Origin: Brucella haematophila
Lineage (GTDB): Bacteria; Pseudomonadota; Alphaproteobacteria; Rhizobiales; Rhizobiaceae
Direction of reading: 5' to 3'
Length of the DNA stretch: 64,000 bases
NCBI RefSeq assembly: GCF_005938105.1
Contig: NZ_VCPE01000003.1
Span: 248,001-312,000, forward strand
The notes under the pieces are model-generated. The model ran no database searches, was not told the DNA's origin, and was given only the letters and a program-made list of their open reading frames with translations. A program made the position numbers and the translations under genes. Below, piece after piece: positions 1 to 11,000 of the stretch (the stretch's first letter is position 1; the number at the start of each line of letters is the position of its first letter).

Positions 1-333
1 GGGGCGACGATCACGTATTTTATGTTTTGGCGCAGTTTGATCGGATTGGGGAACGCTATTGTCGACCCATCGAATTAGGGCTTCTAATGCAGGCCGAATA
101 ATATTCTTCAGCTTCTCCGTTAATTCGCAATCAATCCGGCTTTCCGAGGCGAATGATAACCAGTCTATCTGGCTTCTGCGCATCGGAGGCTTTCTGTGCT
201 GGACGATCAGATCATCGAGATATGACTTGGTCCTATCGAGTATTTCTTCGGACACATGCGGCCTGACGCGTTTGTCGCAGAATTCAGAGATCATATTCCG
301 AAATTGAAGAGGTGAAGAAGTCTGTGTTTTCAT
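1..333 (-). CDS. Partial protein with integrase-like N-terminus (runs off left edge)
   Basis: An open frame starts at an ATG on the minus strand and stays open for 111 codons to the window edge, so only the N-terminal part is visible. The product is hydrophilic and starts MKTQTSSPLQFRNMISEF. The segment around residues 62-91 (IDWLSF ... ELTEKLKNIIRPALEALIRW) recalls the N-terminal region of large alphaproteobacterial site-specific recombinases, from memory only. No catalytic domain is within the window. If it is a recombinase, it would mark the edge of a mobile region next to the CDI locus. It could equally be an unrelated hypothetical protein. Confidence 0.5.
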   Translation of the reverse strand, partial: MKTQTSSPLQFRNMISEFCDKRVRPHVSEEILDRTKSYLDDLIVQHRKPPMRRSQIDWLSFASESRIDCELTEKLKNIIRPALEALIRWVDNSVPQSDQTAPKHKIRDRRP

Positions 334-545
334 TGCAGCCCAAATTGCTAAATTGACCGGCTTCTTGCCGGGCGTGGGCTGCTAATGCGAATTGATTAAT
401 CAATGCTGAAGGCTGAGAATAAGAGGGCGTGTACATGTCTGCTATGATCCAAATTATATACGCGATGATCAGGTTTATGTTCTTTCAAGTGACACGCCCT
501 GATCTAAAAATCAGGGCGCTGATGTTTACTTCTGCCGTTCAGAGG

Positions 546-1526
546 TTAGTCCGATCCTGCGACGGTGAAAACAGATGGATCGATGCTGATCTCGTCTTCG
601 ATACCGAGCTTTACGATGATTGCAGGGAGAATTTTATGGATAGCGCGCATGCCGACCAATAATTCGTTCATATATATGTCGGGATGCAAACGAATAGCGT
701 TTCGTCCGAAACTCTCAAGCTCCGCCTCGGATCCAAGTTCGCCAGGGGATGAATACACCAGGTCCAACAGTTCGGCGCGAAGCGGAACACCGCCCCTATA
801 CGCTCGTTGCTTGGCAAAGTTCAGCCAGTTCGTGTAATCCTTACGCGTCTGATATCGAAACGTGTTGAACTTTGGTGCTAAGGTCCGGTCTACTTCTATC
901 TTGGATGCGGCTAGGTCCATAAGGCAAGGCTCGATATTCCCGGCGGGGGAATCGAAGAGTTCGAGCTCGTCATCCATAATGATCTCTTCTACGTAAGCCG
1001 CATAGAAGCCGTATACGTCGTTAAGAGCGTGATAGATCGACATTATGAGTGACGTGAAAGGATGGGCTTCAAGAGCCTCTATATGTAGTTCGACACTGTC
1101 ATCGTCGTCAGCGAAATCAGCCTCATAGTCAAAATCCAGTTCCTTCGGAAAGCTGATTGGTATCGCTACGCCCATTTCCCGAAGCGTAAGAAACGTCTGC
1201 CATCCCAGTTGGTTGAACTCGTCCTCTTCCAACGGTGCAGTGTGGTACCCGGTTTCCGCATTTTCCGAAATGAGATCAGCCAGAAATCGTAGAAGACGGT
1301 TCCATTTTTTTGCGTATTCCACCGATCCGGTCCAGGTGACAAATTCGGGATCAAGATCCTCGATTTTGGCGAGTGCGCGCAATCGATCCGCCATATCCGA
1401 CGAGATATGCTCGCCCTTTTTCCATTTGCTGATTTGGGTTGGTGATACTTTCAGGAGTGCTGCGAGCTCTTTTTGAGAGCATGTTTGTGCGTCGAGGGCT
1501 AATTGTACGAGAGCCGCACTGTTCAT
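546..1526 (-). CDS. XRE-family helix-turn-helix transcriptional regulator
   Basis: A 326-residue protein whose residues ~8-55 form a Cro/CI-type helix-turn-helix (SQKELAALLKVSPTQISKWK is the typical turn and recognition helix). The remaining ~270 residues contain a strongly acidic patch near residue 135 (FADDDDSVE) and no domain I recognise. It is probably a DNA-binding repressor with a private sensor or oligomerisation domain. It is divergent from the ialB-tpsB-cdiA operon, separated by ~540 bp, and a palindromic site lies just upstream of its start, which suggests autoregulation and possibly control of the secretion operon. Start choice: the HTH begins within ten residues of this ATG. Confidence 0.8.
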   Translation of the reverse strand: MNSAALVQLALDAQTCSQKELAALLKVSPTQISKWKKGEHISSDMADRLRALAKIEDLDPEFVTWTGSVEYAKKWNRLLRFLADLISENAETGYHTAPLEEDEFNQLGWQTFLTLREMGVAIPISFPKELDFDYEADFADDDDSVELHIEALEAHPFTSLIMSIYHALNDVYGFYAAYVEEIIMDDELELFDSPAGNIEPCLMDLAASKIEVDRTLAPKFNTFRYQTRKDYTNWLNFAKQRAYRGGVPLRAELLDLVYSSPGELGSEAELESFGRNAIRLHPDIYMNELLVGMRAIHKILPAIIVKLGIEDEISIDPSVFTVAGSD

Positions 1527-1569
1527 GGATTTGATCCTATCTGCAAAACGATGGCTAAACTTCGCACAA

Positions 1570-1599
1570 TTTACTAAATTGTCAATTTATTTTAGTAAA
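1570..1599. promoter_or_regulatory. Nested palindromic operator upstream of the XRE gene
   Basis: TTTACTAAA and its exact inverted copy TTTAGTAAA are separated by 12 bp. An inner inverted pair AAATT / AATTT lies between and overlapping them. The site ends ~44 bp upstream of the XRE start in an AT-rich stretch, as expected for a phage-type repressor operator. Function is inferred from position and symmetry. Confidence 0.5.
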
Positions 1600-2066
1600 C
1601 TTGAAAATCGTGTTAAAGCAGAGAATGTGGCACGAAGGTTCATATCCCTTCAAGGCGAGGGGTCTATGCTCGGGCGGCAGGTTCGCTTCTTGATCAGCAA
1701 TCTGCGTCCCGTTGCGTTCGTTAGAACGGGTTGGGTGCATTCAGAGTTTCACGTTGCCGACGCCAAAGATAATAAGCTTCCTAAGTATTGTATTGGTAAA
1801 AAGTCTAATTCCTTGGTGAATTTCGCCATCTGATGTTGACTCAGTGAACAAAATCACGCATTCGATAAAGCTCTAGTAAGGGTTGTATTTACTGTTTTCC
1901 TGCCATGCGGGAGGTGTCGAGGGCCACTTTATACAGCAGTGCAACCAAATGCATTTGGGTTCAATACGAATAAGGTCTCGGAAGTGGAGCGTTATTGTTC
2001 ACTTCTTTTTTGATGATCTACCGACCTGTTGAGGGACAAGTCGTTTGAATTGGGGATTTATTGGGA
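1600..2066. other. AT-rich divergent intergenic region
   Basis: About 470 bp between the XRE operator and the secretion operon, richer in A+T than the flanking genes. It must hold the promoter of the ialB-tpsB-lipoprotein-cdiA operon. I see no convincing gene, RNA or further repeat in it. Confidence 0.4.
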
Positions 2067-2651
2067 ATGCATTTTGTCAAGACTTTAACGTCTTCAGGCG
2101 TTTTTGCGTCTATTTTTCTGGTGAGTGTAACTGCTGGTTCGGCGCAGGATGCGCCTGTTGCGGCGGAAACGCCTGCTGTTCAATCCACCCGTTTCGATGA
2201 CTGGTATTATCGCTGTGTTGATGTGAAGGCTTCGGACGGCAAATCTGTTGCGCAATGTGAGGTTGCACAGATCTCTCAGGTGAAGCAGGGCGACCAGGAC
2301 GTCAACGTTCTCACGCTGGCCATTGCAAAGACAGCGCCTGAAGCTGGCAAAAAGCCTTCTGACAATGATTTGTTACTGACAGCACTTGTGCCCCTCAATG
2401 TCGTTTTGCCAATTGGCCTCGGTTTTTCTGCTGATGGCAAGGACGTGGTGACGGTTCCCTATCGCAATTGTAATCAGGCAGGTTGCTGGGCGCAGCAGAA
2501 GCTTGACGGCAAGATGCTGGCAGCGTTGCAGAAGGGGTCTGCCGGAGAGGCTCGACTTCGTCTGATGAACGGCCAGAACATCAATCTCAAATTCTCATTG
2601 AAGGGCCTGACCAAGGCGCTCGCAGAACTTCAAAAGCCATCAAAGGCCTGA
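2067..2651 (+). CDS. Invasion-associated locus B (IalB) family periplasmic protein
   Basis: A 194-residue exported protein. An N-terminal signal peptide ends near residue 26 (VTAGSA before QDAP). The mature part has the IalB layout: FDDWYYRC near the start, a C...C pair (CVDVK, CEVAQ), a hydrophobic LLTALVPLNVVLPIGLG stretch and a second pair, CNQAGCW. IalB proteins are alphaproteobacterial periplasmic or envelope proteins first linked to Bartonella invasion; their biochemical role is unclear. The ATG is preferred over an in-frame TTG six bases earlier because GGGGA lies ten bases upstream. It is first in the secretion operon, 12 bp before tpsB, so an accessory role in TpsA export or assembly is plausible. 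Confidence 0.8.
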   Translation: MHFVKTLTSSGVFASIFLVSVTAGSAQDAPVAAETPAVQSTRFDDWYYRCVDVKASDGKSVAQCEVAQISQVKQGDQDVNVLTLAIAKTAPEAGKKPSDNDLLLTALVPLNVVLPIGLGFSADGKDVVTVPYRNCNQAGCWAQQKLDGKMLAALQKGSAGEARLRLMNGQNINLKFSLKGLTKALAELQKPSKA

Positions 2652-2663
2652 TCGGGAGCAGAT

Positions 2664-4418
2664 ATGATATATTCTGTTCGCCCGGCGAAGCTTGGCCTTG
2701 CGTTGGCTGTTTCCCTGCTCATGACTGGGACTTGCGTCTTTGCTCAGGCTCCAAATCCTGCGGCTTCGCCTGCCGATGACTTCATGCGTCGTCAGGCGGA
2801 ACAGGGTCTGGATAAGCGGTTAGATAGTTTGCGCGAAGCCACGCCACGCGGCGGATCATCCGTCAGGCCCGAGCAGGGCGAGGAGGGGACGGGCGCTGCA
2901 ACAGGCCCATGCTTTTCAATCAACCAAGTCGATGTTGAAGGCGTAACGCTGCTTTCAAAGGCTGCACTTGATCCGGTTCTTTCGCCCTATCGCAACAAGT
3001 GCATCGGCCTTGCCGATATCAATGTTCTTCTGAAAGACCTTACCAATCTCTACATGGATGCGGGCTATATCACGTCGCGCGTCTATGTGCCCGAACAGGA
3101 TATTGCAGGCACCAAAGTTCTGCGCCTTGTCGCTGCTGAAGGCACGCTTTCCGATATTTATCTGAATGGAAAGCCAGCAGACTATCCCGGGCTCCTGGCA
3201 ACCGCCTTTCCGGGTATGAAAGGCAGGGCGGCGAATATCCGCGATGTTGAGCAGGGGCTTGATCAGATCAATCGCCTGTCATCGAACAATGCCAAGACGT
3301 CGATGTTGCCGGGCAAGGAGCCGGGTGCCTCCATTCTCAATGTTGAGAACAAGCCCGGTCTGCCGTGGCATTTCTCCATTGCGAATAACAATCTCGGCCA
3401 GAAATCGACGGGCTATTCCCGCTCATCAATATCGTTCCGCATGGATAATCTGGTCAATCTGAACGATCTCGTTTCGCTGACCTATGAGCATAGCGGGCCG
3501 GACTATCCATGGCCCAATGATGGTGTCGGTCAAAGCAACAGCATTTCAGGTTCGATCAGCGTTCCATACGGCTACTGGACCTTCACGCTCAACGGCTCAT
3601 ATTACAAATATCGCAGCTCGGTTCCGGGGAACTATGGCGATATCGACACATCGGGCGATTCCGGTCAGCTCGGTTTCAATGTCGACCGCGTCATTCTGCG
3701 CGATCAGAACTCCATCACCACACTCAATGCAGGCATTGCCTATAAGGAAACCAACAATTTCCTGATGGGCAATCTGATCGAAGTCGGCAGTCGGCAATAC
3801 TCCGTCGCCAATCTGGGGATTTCTCATTCACGCCGCATGCTGGGTGGGCTCTGGGTGTTCGATCTGAGCTATAATCAGGGGCTCGGCCTCTTTGGCGCAA
3901 CGAAACGCGGTGATCCCGGCGCGGGTGATGCTGAACCGGAATTCTCCAAATTCACCGGCACGATCAATGTTACCAAGCCCTTCCAGCTTGCAAACCAAAA
4001 CCTGCAGTTCTCGACGCTGATCAACGGGCAATATTCGCCAGACAACCTCTATGGCGCCGAGCAGATTTCACTGGGCGGTTATTCCAACGTGCGCGGTACG
4101 CGCGACAGCATCCTGTTTGGCAATAATGGCCTGTTCACCCGCAACGAGATCACATGGCGCACATTGCCATGGAAAGATAGCGAGCTTCTGACCAAGCGTC
4201 TGGGCGAATTCCGGCCCTATGCGGCTCTCGATTACGGCCACGTGTTCGGTCAGGACCGTTTCGCCATAGAAGGCGGCGATGTGTCCGGCTGGACAGTCGG
4301 TGCACGTCTGGCAGGCGGCAATATCGGGGCCGATATCGGCTATTCGCGCATCATCAAGAGTACAGCCGACACCAGTTCAAAAGATTTGTTTTTTGTTAGC
4401 ACATCACTGCAGTGGTGA
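2664..4418 (+). CDS. cdiB: TpsB/CdiB outer-membrane transporter (ShlB/FhaC/HecB family)
   Basis: A 584-residue Omp85-superfamily transporter for the large exoprotein encoded downstream. A signal peptide ends near residue 27 (CVFA before QAPN). A periplasmic POTRA region spans about residues 75-230 (CFSINQVDVEGVTLL; then YMDAGYITSRVYVPEQDI, the usual second strand-helix unit). The C-terminal ~340 residues are barrel-like and carry SLGGYSNVRGTRDS, the conserved VRG(Y/F) lid-lock motif with T in place of the aromatic residue. The chain ends in W, as outer-membrane barrels do. Length fits FhaC/CdiB (550-590). It is co-transcribed with the lipoprotein and cdiA genes. Confidence 0.93.
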   Translation: MIYSVRPAKLGLALAVSLLMTGTCVFAQAPNPAASPADDFMRRQAEQGLDKRLDSLREATPRGGSSVRPEQGEEGTGAATGPCFSINQVDVEGVTLLSKAALDPVLSPYRNKCIGLADINVLLKDLTNLYMDAGYITSRVYVPEQDIAGTKVLRLVAAEGTLSDIYLNGKPADYPGLLATAFPGMKGRAANIRDVEQGLDQINRLSSNNAKTSMLPGKEPGASILNVENKPGLPWHFSIANNNLGQKSTGYSRSSISFRMDNLVNLNDLVSLTYEHSGPDYPWPNDGVGQSNSISGSISVPYGYWTFTLNGSYYKYRSSVPGNYGDIDTSGDSGQLGFNVDRVILRDQNSITTLNAGIAYKETNNFLMGNLIEVGSRQYSVANLGISHSRRMLGGLWVFDLSYNQGLGLFGATKRGDPGAGDAEPEFSKFTGTINVTKPFQLANQNLQFSTLINGQYSPDNLYGAEQISLGGYSNVRGTRDSILFGNNGLFTRNEITWRTLPWKDSELLTKRLGEFRPYAALDYGHVFGQDRFAIEGGDVSGWTVGARLAGGNIGADIGYSRIIKSTADTSSKDLFFVSTSLQW

Positions 4419-4438
4419 GGTGCAACGTGGGGGAATGC

Positions 4439-5023
4439 ATGTTTTCGAAAGTGAGTTTGAAGGGGCAGGGATTGATCAAGGCGGTCCTGATCGTCGTTGC
4501 AGGCGTCTTCGTTCTATCAGGTTGCGCCAGCCGCGACCCGCGTCTTTTGGAAGCTTTGAAAGGCACCAGAGTTGCTGAAGTCAGGGTCGAAGCAACGCCC
4601 GACGTCGGCACAGGCTTGCCAATGATTAATGGCAAAACGCCCGAACAACAGGTTGCCATTGTAACCGCTGCCTTGCGCAAAGTCGCAGCTCGCGACCTGA
4701 CGGGTTATCCAGGCGGTTCCACCCCGGCGCGTCTGGTAATCACATTGCAGCAAGCCGATCTCGCATCCGAACAGGGCCGTGTGATCTTGAGCAGTGACAG
4801 CTGGATCAGGGGCACGGTTCGTCTTGAAGACATCAAGACGGGACGTCTGATCGCCCAAAACCCGCGCGTTGTGGGCCAGAACCGTGGTGTGAAGGGTGAT
4901 GGTTTAGGCATTGTGGTCGCCATGGCCATCAATGCAGCAATGACCAAGAGCCAGGAACATCTGGCGGAAAAGCTCGCAGAGGATTTCACCGTCAATACGA
5001 AGACGTGGTTGACGCCAAAATAA
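4439..5023 (+). CDS. Lipoprotein of the CDI/TPS operon
   Basis: A 194-residue predicted lipoprotein. A hydrophobic signal segment (AVLIVVAGVFVLSGC) ends in a lipobox with Cys29. The mature region is soluble, with a beta-rich middle (ARLVITLQQADL, SWIRGTVRLEDIKTGRLIA) and an amphipathic C-terminal helix. I do not recognise a named family. The ATG is chosen because GGGGGAA lies five bases upstream; in-frame GTG codons further upstream lack this. It sits 20 bp after tpsB and 55 bp before cdiA, so it may help exoprotein secretion or surface display. A lipoprotein between the B and A genes is not part of the simplest cdiBAI order. Confidence 0.8.
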   Translation: MFSKVSLKGQGLIKAVLIVVAGVFVLSGCASRDPRLLEALKGTRVAEVRVEATPDVGTGLPMINGKTPEQQVAIVTAALRKVAARDLTGYPGGSTPARLVITLQQADLASEQGRVILSSDSWIRGTVRLEDIKTGRLIAQNPRVVGQNRGVKGDGLGIVVAMAINAAMTKSQEHLAEKLAEDFTVNTKTWLTPK

Positions 5024-5078
5024 TTGGTGCCCTGGAACTTTTAGATTCACCTCACCAGAGATTTTGAGGAACAGACTG

Positions 5079-8000
5079 ATGAAATGCAAATCTATCCGCG
5101 CATCGGTTTTAAACGAAGCAAGCTCTGGAGCTGGTAGGCGCGTCTTGCGTCTCACAGCCCGGATTGCTCGTCAGTCTGTCGCCACACTTTTAAGTGGGCT
5201 TCTGGTTTTCCAGCCAATGCTGGTTCAGGCGCAGGTTGCGCCCGACACAGGCGCGCCTATCGGTAATCAACCGGGCGTCGGGGCCGCGCCAAATGGTGTG
5301 CCGCTCGTCGATATCGTAACGCCGAATGGGCAGGGACTGTCACATAACAAGTATAACGACTTCAATGTCGGTAATCCGGGCCTGATCCTCAACAACCATA
5401 ATGGGGAATTTGGCACTTCGAAACTCGGTGGTGTTACGCCCGGCAATGCCAATCTGAAGAATAGTGGTCCTGCGTCGGTTATCCTGAATGAAGTGACGAG
5501 CGGCAATCGCTCGGCGCTTCAGGGTGCCACAGAAGTGTTCGGCGGTCGCGCCGATGTTATCATTGCCAACCCGAACGGCATCACATGCGATGGCTGCGGC
5601 TTTATCAACACGCCGCGCGCAACGCTGACGACAGGCACGCCGGACATTGACGGCACAGGGCGGCTCTCTGGTTTCACGGTTCAGGGCGGCGACGTCACCT
5701 TTGGGTCGAAGGGCGGTAATTTTGCCTCGGGCGACGGTGCTGTTGATTTGTTCGATATTGTGTCACGTCGCATTCAAATCGACGGTCCGGTCAATGGCAA
5801 GAATCTGCGCCTTTCTGCGGGGCGTCAGAAGTTCAATTACGCTACCGGTGAAGCCACTGCTCTGGACGGTGCCGACGATGCGGGTGAATTCGCCATCGAT
5901 GGCTCGGCTCTTGGTGCTATGCAAGCGGACCGGATCAAGATCGTCGTCACCGACAAGGGTGCTGGCGTACGCATGCGCAATGATATGGCCGCGAACGCAG
6001 GTGAGCTGACGCTCTCTGCCGATGGCAAGATATCGCTTGGCAATGCATCCGGTCGTGATGGTGTTTCCATCCAGTCGAAGAGCAGGCAGGTCAAAGCCAA
6101 AAAGGTAACGTCGAAAAAACGTGTGGTCGTGAAAGCAGCCAAAGGCATTACTTTGGAAGCAGTATCCGCCGACGAAGATGTCATTTTGGGTAATGGCGAT
6201 GGTTTGCTTTCCGTGGGTGCGGATGTTGCATCCCTCGGCAATATTGAATTGACTTCGTCTGGTGCGATTGCAACAGGGAATATCTCTGCCGGACAGAATG
6301 TAAACCTTCAGGCGGGCCAAGGCATTACAGCTGGCCAGGTCAATGCCGATCGTTCGACCAGTCTGACCACAGCATCCGGCAACATCGCACTGTCTGGTAC
6401 TGGCAAAGCGGGTGGCGGCGCGCTGAATATCACTGCCACATCGGGTGCGATCAGCGCTGCCTCGCTTGTCAGCTTCAACAATATGGCGCTCACCGCCGGG
6501 ACTGACATCGCGACCAGTGACATTCTGTCTGGTGGTGCACTTGTTGCCTCCGCGCGTTCGCTGAAAGCGGGCAATGTTGTCTCCGGTGTTGATGTTGCCA
6601 AAACAAACGCGGCCAATGGCGCTATCCAGATTGGTTCGACGGGCGACATGCGCCTTGCGACTACGGGGAGTGTTGATGTTGCTTCGCTGCTTTCTGCCGG
6701 AAACCTGAACCTTTCAGGTGCATCGATTACAGCCCAAAACGTGACCAGCCACGGCATCGTTACGATTGCGGGCGATACGAATGTTTCAGGCCAGTTGCTG
6801 GGTAGCGGTGGCATCAGCGTCACGGGTGCGAACATCAAGGCTGGCGCTATCATTTCCGGCGTCGATTTTGCTGCAAGCAAGTCCTCCAATGGTGCCATTG
6901 TCGTCGGAAATTCTGGAGACACAACACTTGTAGCGCAAGCCGGAACGATTGATGTCGGCACGCTTTTGTCGGCGGGCAATGTTCTTGCTGATGCGGCTAC
7001 ATTCAAAGCCACAAATGTCACCAGTCATGGCACGACCAATATCTCCGGCACGACGGCGATCAGCGGTCAGCTGTTGTCCGGTTCTGACATTACCATCAAG
7101 GGGACTTCCATTGATCTCGGCACGGCTGTTGCCGGTGTCGATCCGGCAGCGCTCGAAAAGGGCAATGTCGTTCTCGCAAACGCGGCCCATGCGCTCAATC
7201 TGACGGCGACGGCTGGCAATCTGACAGCGCAGCGTCTTCTGTCATCCGGCGACACGGTTGCCACTGCAACGGGCAACCTCTCCGCCAATACGACTGCGCA
7301 CGGCGACCTCAATCTTACCGCGGGCGGCACGCTCACGCTTTCCGCTCAGTCTCTGGCAGGCGGCAATGCCACGCTCAAGGCGGGCTCGATGAACATCGGA
7401 ACGCTTGTTTCCGGTGTCGACTTCATGGCGACAGAACAGGCGGGCGGCGCACTTGTCCTTAATGCCGGGCAAACGGTCCTCACGGCGAGCGGCCGGATCG
7501 ATGCTGGAACATTGCTGTCGGCGGGGTCTCTGACGGTCAATGCCGGGACATTCCTTGCAGCCAATGTTACCAGCAACGACACGGCAACGATTACAGGCAA
7601 TACGACGATCAGTGGTCAATTGCTGTCCGGTTCCGATGTTTCTGTGACGGGCCCGGCGATCAATATCGGCACGGTCGTCGCAGGCGTGGATCTGGTTACG
7701 TTGGCCAAGGGCAATATCGCAACAGGTAGCACCGCGCATACGCTTAACCTTACGGCTACAGCTGGTAACGTCACCGCAACCCGTCTTCTATCGTCAGGTA
7801 GTACGACAGCGTCGGCAAGCGGCAATCTTTCGGCGAACACGATTGCACATGGCAACCTCAACCTGACTGCAGGCGGCACGCTCACTTTGTCCGGCCAGTC
7901 GCTGGCAGGTGGCAACGCGACGCTCAATGCCAGTGCGATCAATGTCGGAACGCTTGTATCCGGCGTGGATTTTGCTGCCACTGAACAATCCGGTGGTGCG

Positions 8001-11000
8001 ACCACTGCGGGTGGTTCTCTTATCCTGAAAACGGGTACGGCCAGTGCAGGCCAGATGACCCTTGGAGCGACTGGTGGCTCGATCACTGCTGATCAGTTGC
8101 TGAGCGGTGGCGATCTCAAGGCGAAGGCCCAGCAGAATATCTCTTATAGCAGCTTGCAGAGTTTTGCCTCTGCCGATCTCAATGCGATTCTGGGGACAAT
8201 CAGCCTCGACAAGAATACCGTCGCGAAGGGCAATATTGCCCTTACGCTGCAAAGCCTTGATCTTAGCAACAATCGCTCCAGGCTTGCGACTGCTGGAACG
8301 CTGATCGTCAATGCGGCCAGCGCTAACCTTACCAATTCCACGCTGACTTTCGGCGGCATTGCATTGAACCTCTCGGGTTCTGCAAACGCTTCGAACGCAA
8401 AAATTCGGGCAGTGACTGCAGATGGCGGCACCGGCAACATCGCGATCACAGCATCGACGGTAACCACGACATCGGCCACCGCGCTCCTTGCCGCCAATGA
8501 CCTCACTTTGACGCTGGCGTCGCTTTCCAACACCGGACAGCTCGCCGCCAACAACAATCTGACCTTCAACATCTCGGGCAACTTTACCAACACACCGAGC
8601 GGCCTTGTTTATGCAGGGCAAAATGGTCGCCTCTATGTTGCAGGCGATCTGCTGAACGATCAGGGCGCAATCCTTATCGGCAATGACCTGACCATTGCCG
8701 CGAATGCGGCTGGCGGACGCAACAATTCCATTACCAATGTTTCCGGTCTCATTAAGGCTGGGCGCGATGCCACGATCACGACAGCCAATCTGACCAACAG
8801 GCGAGTTTCTACGCCGACCTGGTCCACTGTTGTTGTCGCCGACAACGAGATATCCAAATTTGTGCTCAACCCGGCCACCTGGGGTAAGCCGCTCGGGCAC
8901 ATCTTCGTCAATTCCGATACCAATGCGCCGCTCAATCTCTATCCGGGCGAAGACTATGCGGGTCTGGAATGGATGAGCCAGCTTTATGGCGTCATTACAT
9001 TTGCGGATGGAACATCCTACAGGACGCGCAGCCTCGCATCCTATGAAGAGAATGTACCCTGGAATTGGGGTGACAGCCTTCACGGCGTCGAAGCGATGAA
9101 GCGCTTTTTGAAGGAAAATTACCCGACGGATGCTGACGGCAACATTATTCTGACACCGGACCTGCAAAGCAAGGCAGTCATTATCGTCAATAGAAACGAC
9201 GCGTTTGCCTGGACATTTGCCTGGGATGACAGCACCCAGATGCGCCAGACAATTCACAAGCAGCAGTTCGATAGCGCTCTTTCGCCTGAGGCTTTGATTC
9301 AGACAGGGCGTGATCTCAATATCGATGCCACGATCCAGAACAATGCCTATAGCTCCATTGAAGCAGGTCGCAATGCGAAGCTGACTGGTTCTGTGCTCAA
9401 CAATGAGGGCGTGGCGCTTTATCAGACCGTCACATCGACCTGCGAAGCGACAGGCGGCTGCGAGGCTTACGATGCAAATGACGATCACGACGCCGTCAAT
9501 GATCTCGATAAAGGCAATTCACGCGTCACGAGCCAGACAATTGTCGGCGGAGCATTTGGCAATATCAAAGCCGCTGGCAATATGGACATTAGCGGCTTTG
9601 CCAGCGTCAATTCGAACGCTGCCACGAGTTCTATTGCTGGTGGGGCACAGCTTTCGTCCGCACCTTCCAGCAGCGATCCGACCGCAGCGCTCAACGGGCT
9701 GACTGCTGCAGGCGCGCTGTTCACGCCAAACCCGGCAATCGCCAACCTGCTGGCCGAAAAGGGCATTTCTGTTTCGGGTAATGGTCTGCAAGCGGGCGGC
9801 TTACCTTTATCGCCTGCGGAAATCATCGCTGCGCTTGGATCTAGCGCACCGAAGCCCAATTCCGGCGGCTTTGGCGGCACCATTCCCGGACAGGTCTTTC
9901 TATACGAGACGCGTGCTGAGTTCCTCGACGTCGGTAAGTTCTATGGCTCCGGCTATTTCATCAATCGTGTCGGTTATAATCCCGATCATTCCGTTCCCTT
10001 CCTGGGCGACGCCTATTTTGAAAACCAGCTTGTCGATCAGCAGCTAAGGCAGTTGATCAATCAGGGACTGGGCGCTAGCTCGTTCATTCCCGGTAGCGAT
10101 ACAATCGAGCAAATGAAGGTTCTGCTGGATCGCGGCGCTGATTTTGCAGCGGCCAATGGCTTGACCATTGGAGAAAAGCTTTCGCCTGACCTCATCGCAA
10201 ATCTAACAGAGACGATGGTCTGGTATGAGAAAAAGACGATCAACGGCATCGAGGTGCTGGTCCCGACTGTCTACATTGCAGATGCTGACAAAGCCAATCT
10301 GACCGTTGCCGGTGCCATCATCTCCGGCGATACGGTCAATATGAATGTCGGCGACGTCAACAATTCGGGCATGATCTTAGCCAAGACGGATTTGCAGCTC
10401 GCGGCGACGAATATTACGGCGACGGGCGGCAGCTTTAATGCTGGCAATAATCTTCAGCTCAATGCTTCCAAAAGCCTCACGATTGCGGCTGGAACGATGC
10501 AGATCGGCGGCGAGACCTTCGTCAAATCCGGCAGTGGTGTTCAGGCCGGTGGCAATGCGAGCCTTACCGCGGGCGATGCACTCACACTGCGTGGCGCGGA
10601 GGTTAACGCTGGTGGCGATGTTAGCCTGACCGGGCAGAGCGTGACGCTCGACACGGCGAAAGCAACCAATAATGGTTCGGATAATGTGATCGGCACGACT
10701 GTGCAGTCGGGCGGTGATACGACGATTACCGCGACAGACGACGTGAACATCATCGGGTCGGATGTGGCTGCAAAAGGCAATCTCGACATTGAGGCCGAGC
10801 AGGGTTCCGTCAATGTTGTCGCGGCAGGGGTGGATAAAAAGGTCAACGGCGTTGCTGGCACCCGCATGTCGCAAACGGATTCGACCTGGGCGGCAGGGTC
10901 CAGCCTCTCTTCCGGTGGCGATACCAACGTCAAAGCTGGCGATGATATTCTGATCTCTGGATCGAAGGTCAGTGCGGACGGAGACGTTTCGCTGGAGGCC

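Noticed and set aside
1525-1833. 102-codon frame in the divergent region before the secretion operon
   Set aside because: It crosses the XRE operator and promoter zone, has AT-rich low-information sequence and no ribosome site.
6540-8000. Regular repeats that might suggest a CRISPR array or satellite
   Set aside because: Repeats are in frame, hundreds of bases long and encode beta-helix units of the exoprotein.
7794-9488. 564-codon open frame opposite cdiA, with several more (5763-6320, 10377-11156, 13068-13841)
   Set aside because: These mirror repeat-rich, codon-biased cdiA sequence; their translations are Arg/Cys-rich with no family features or ribosome sites.
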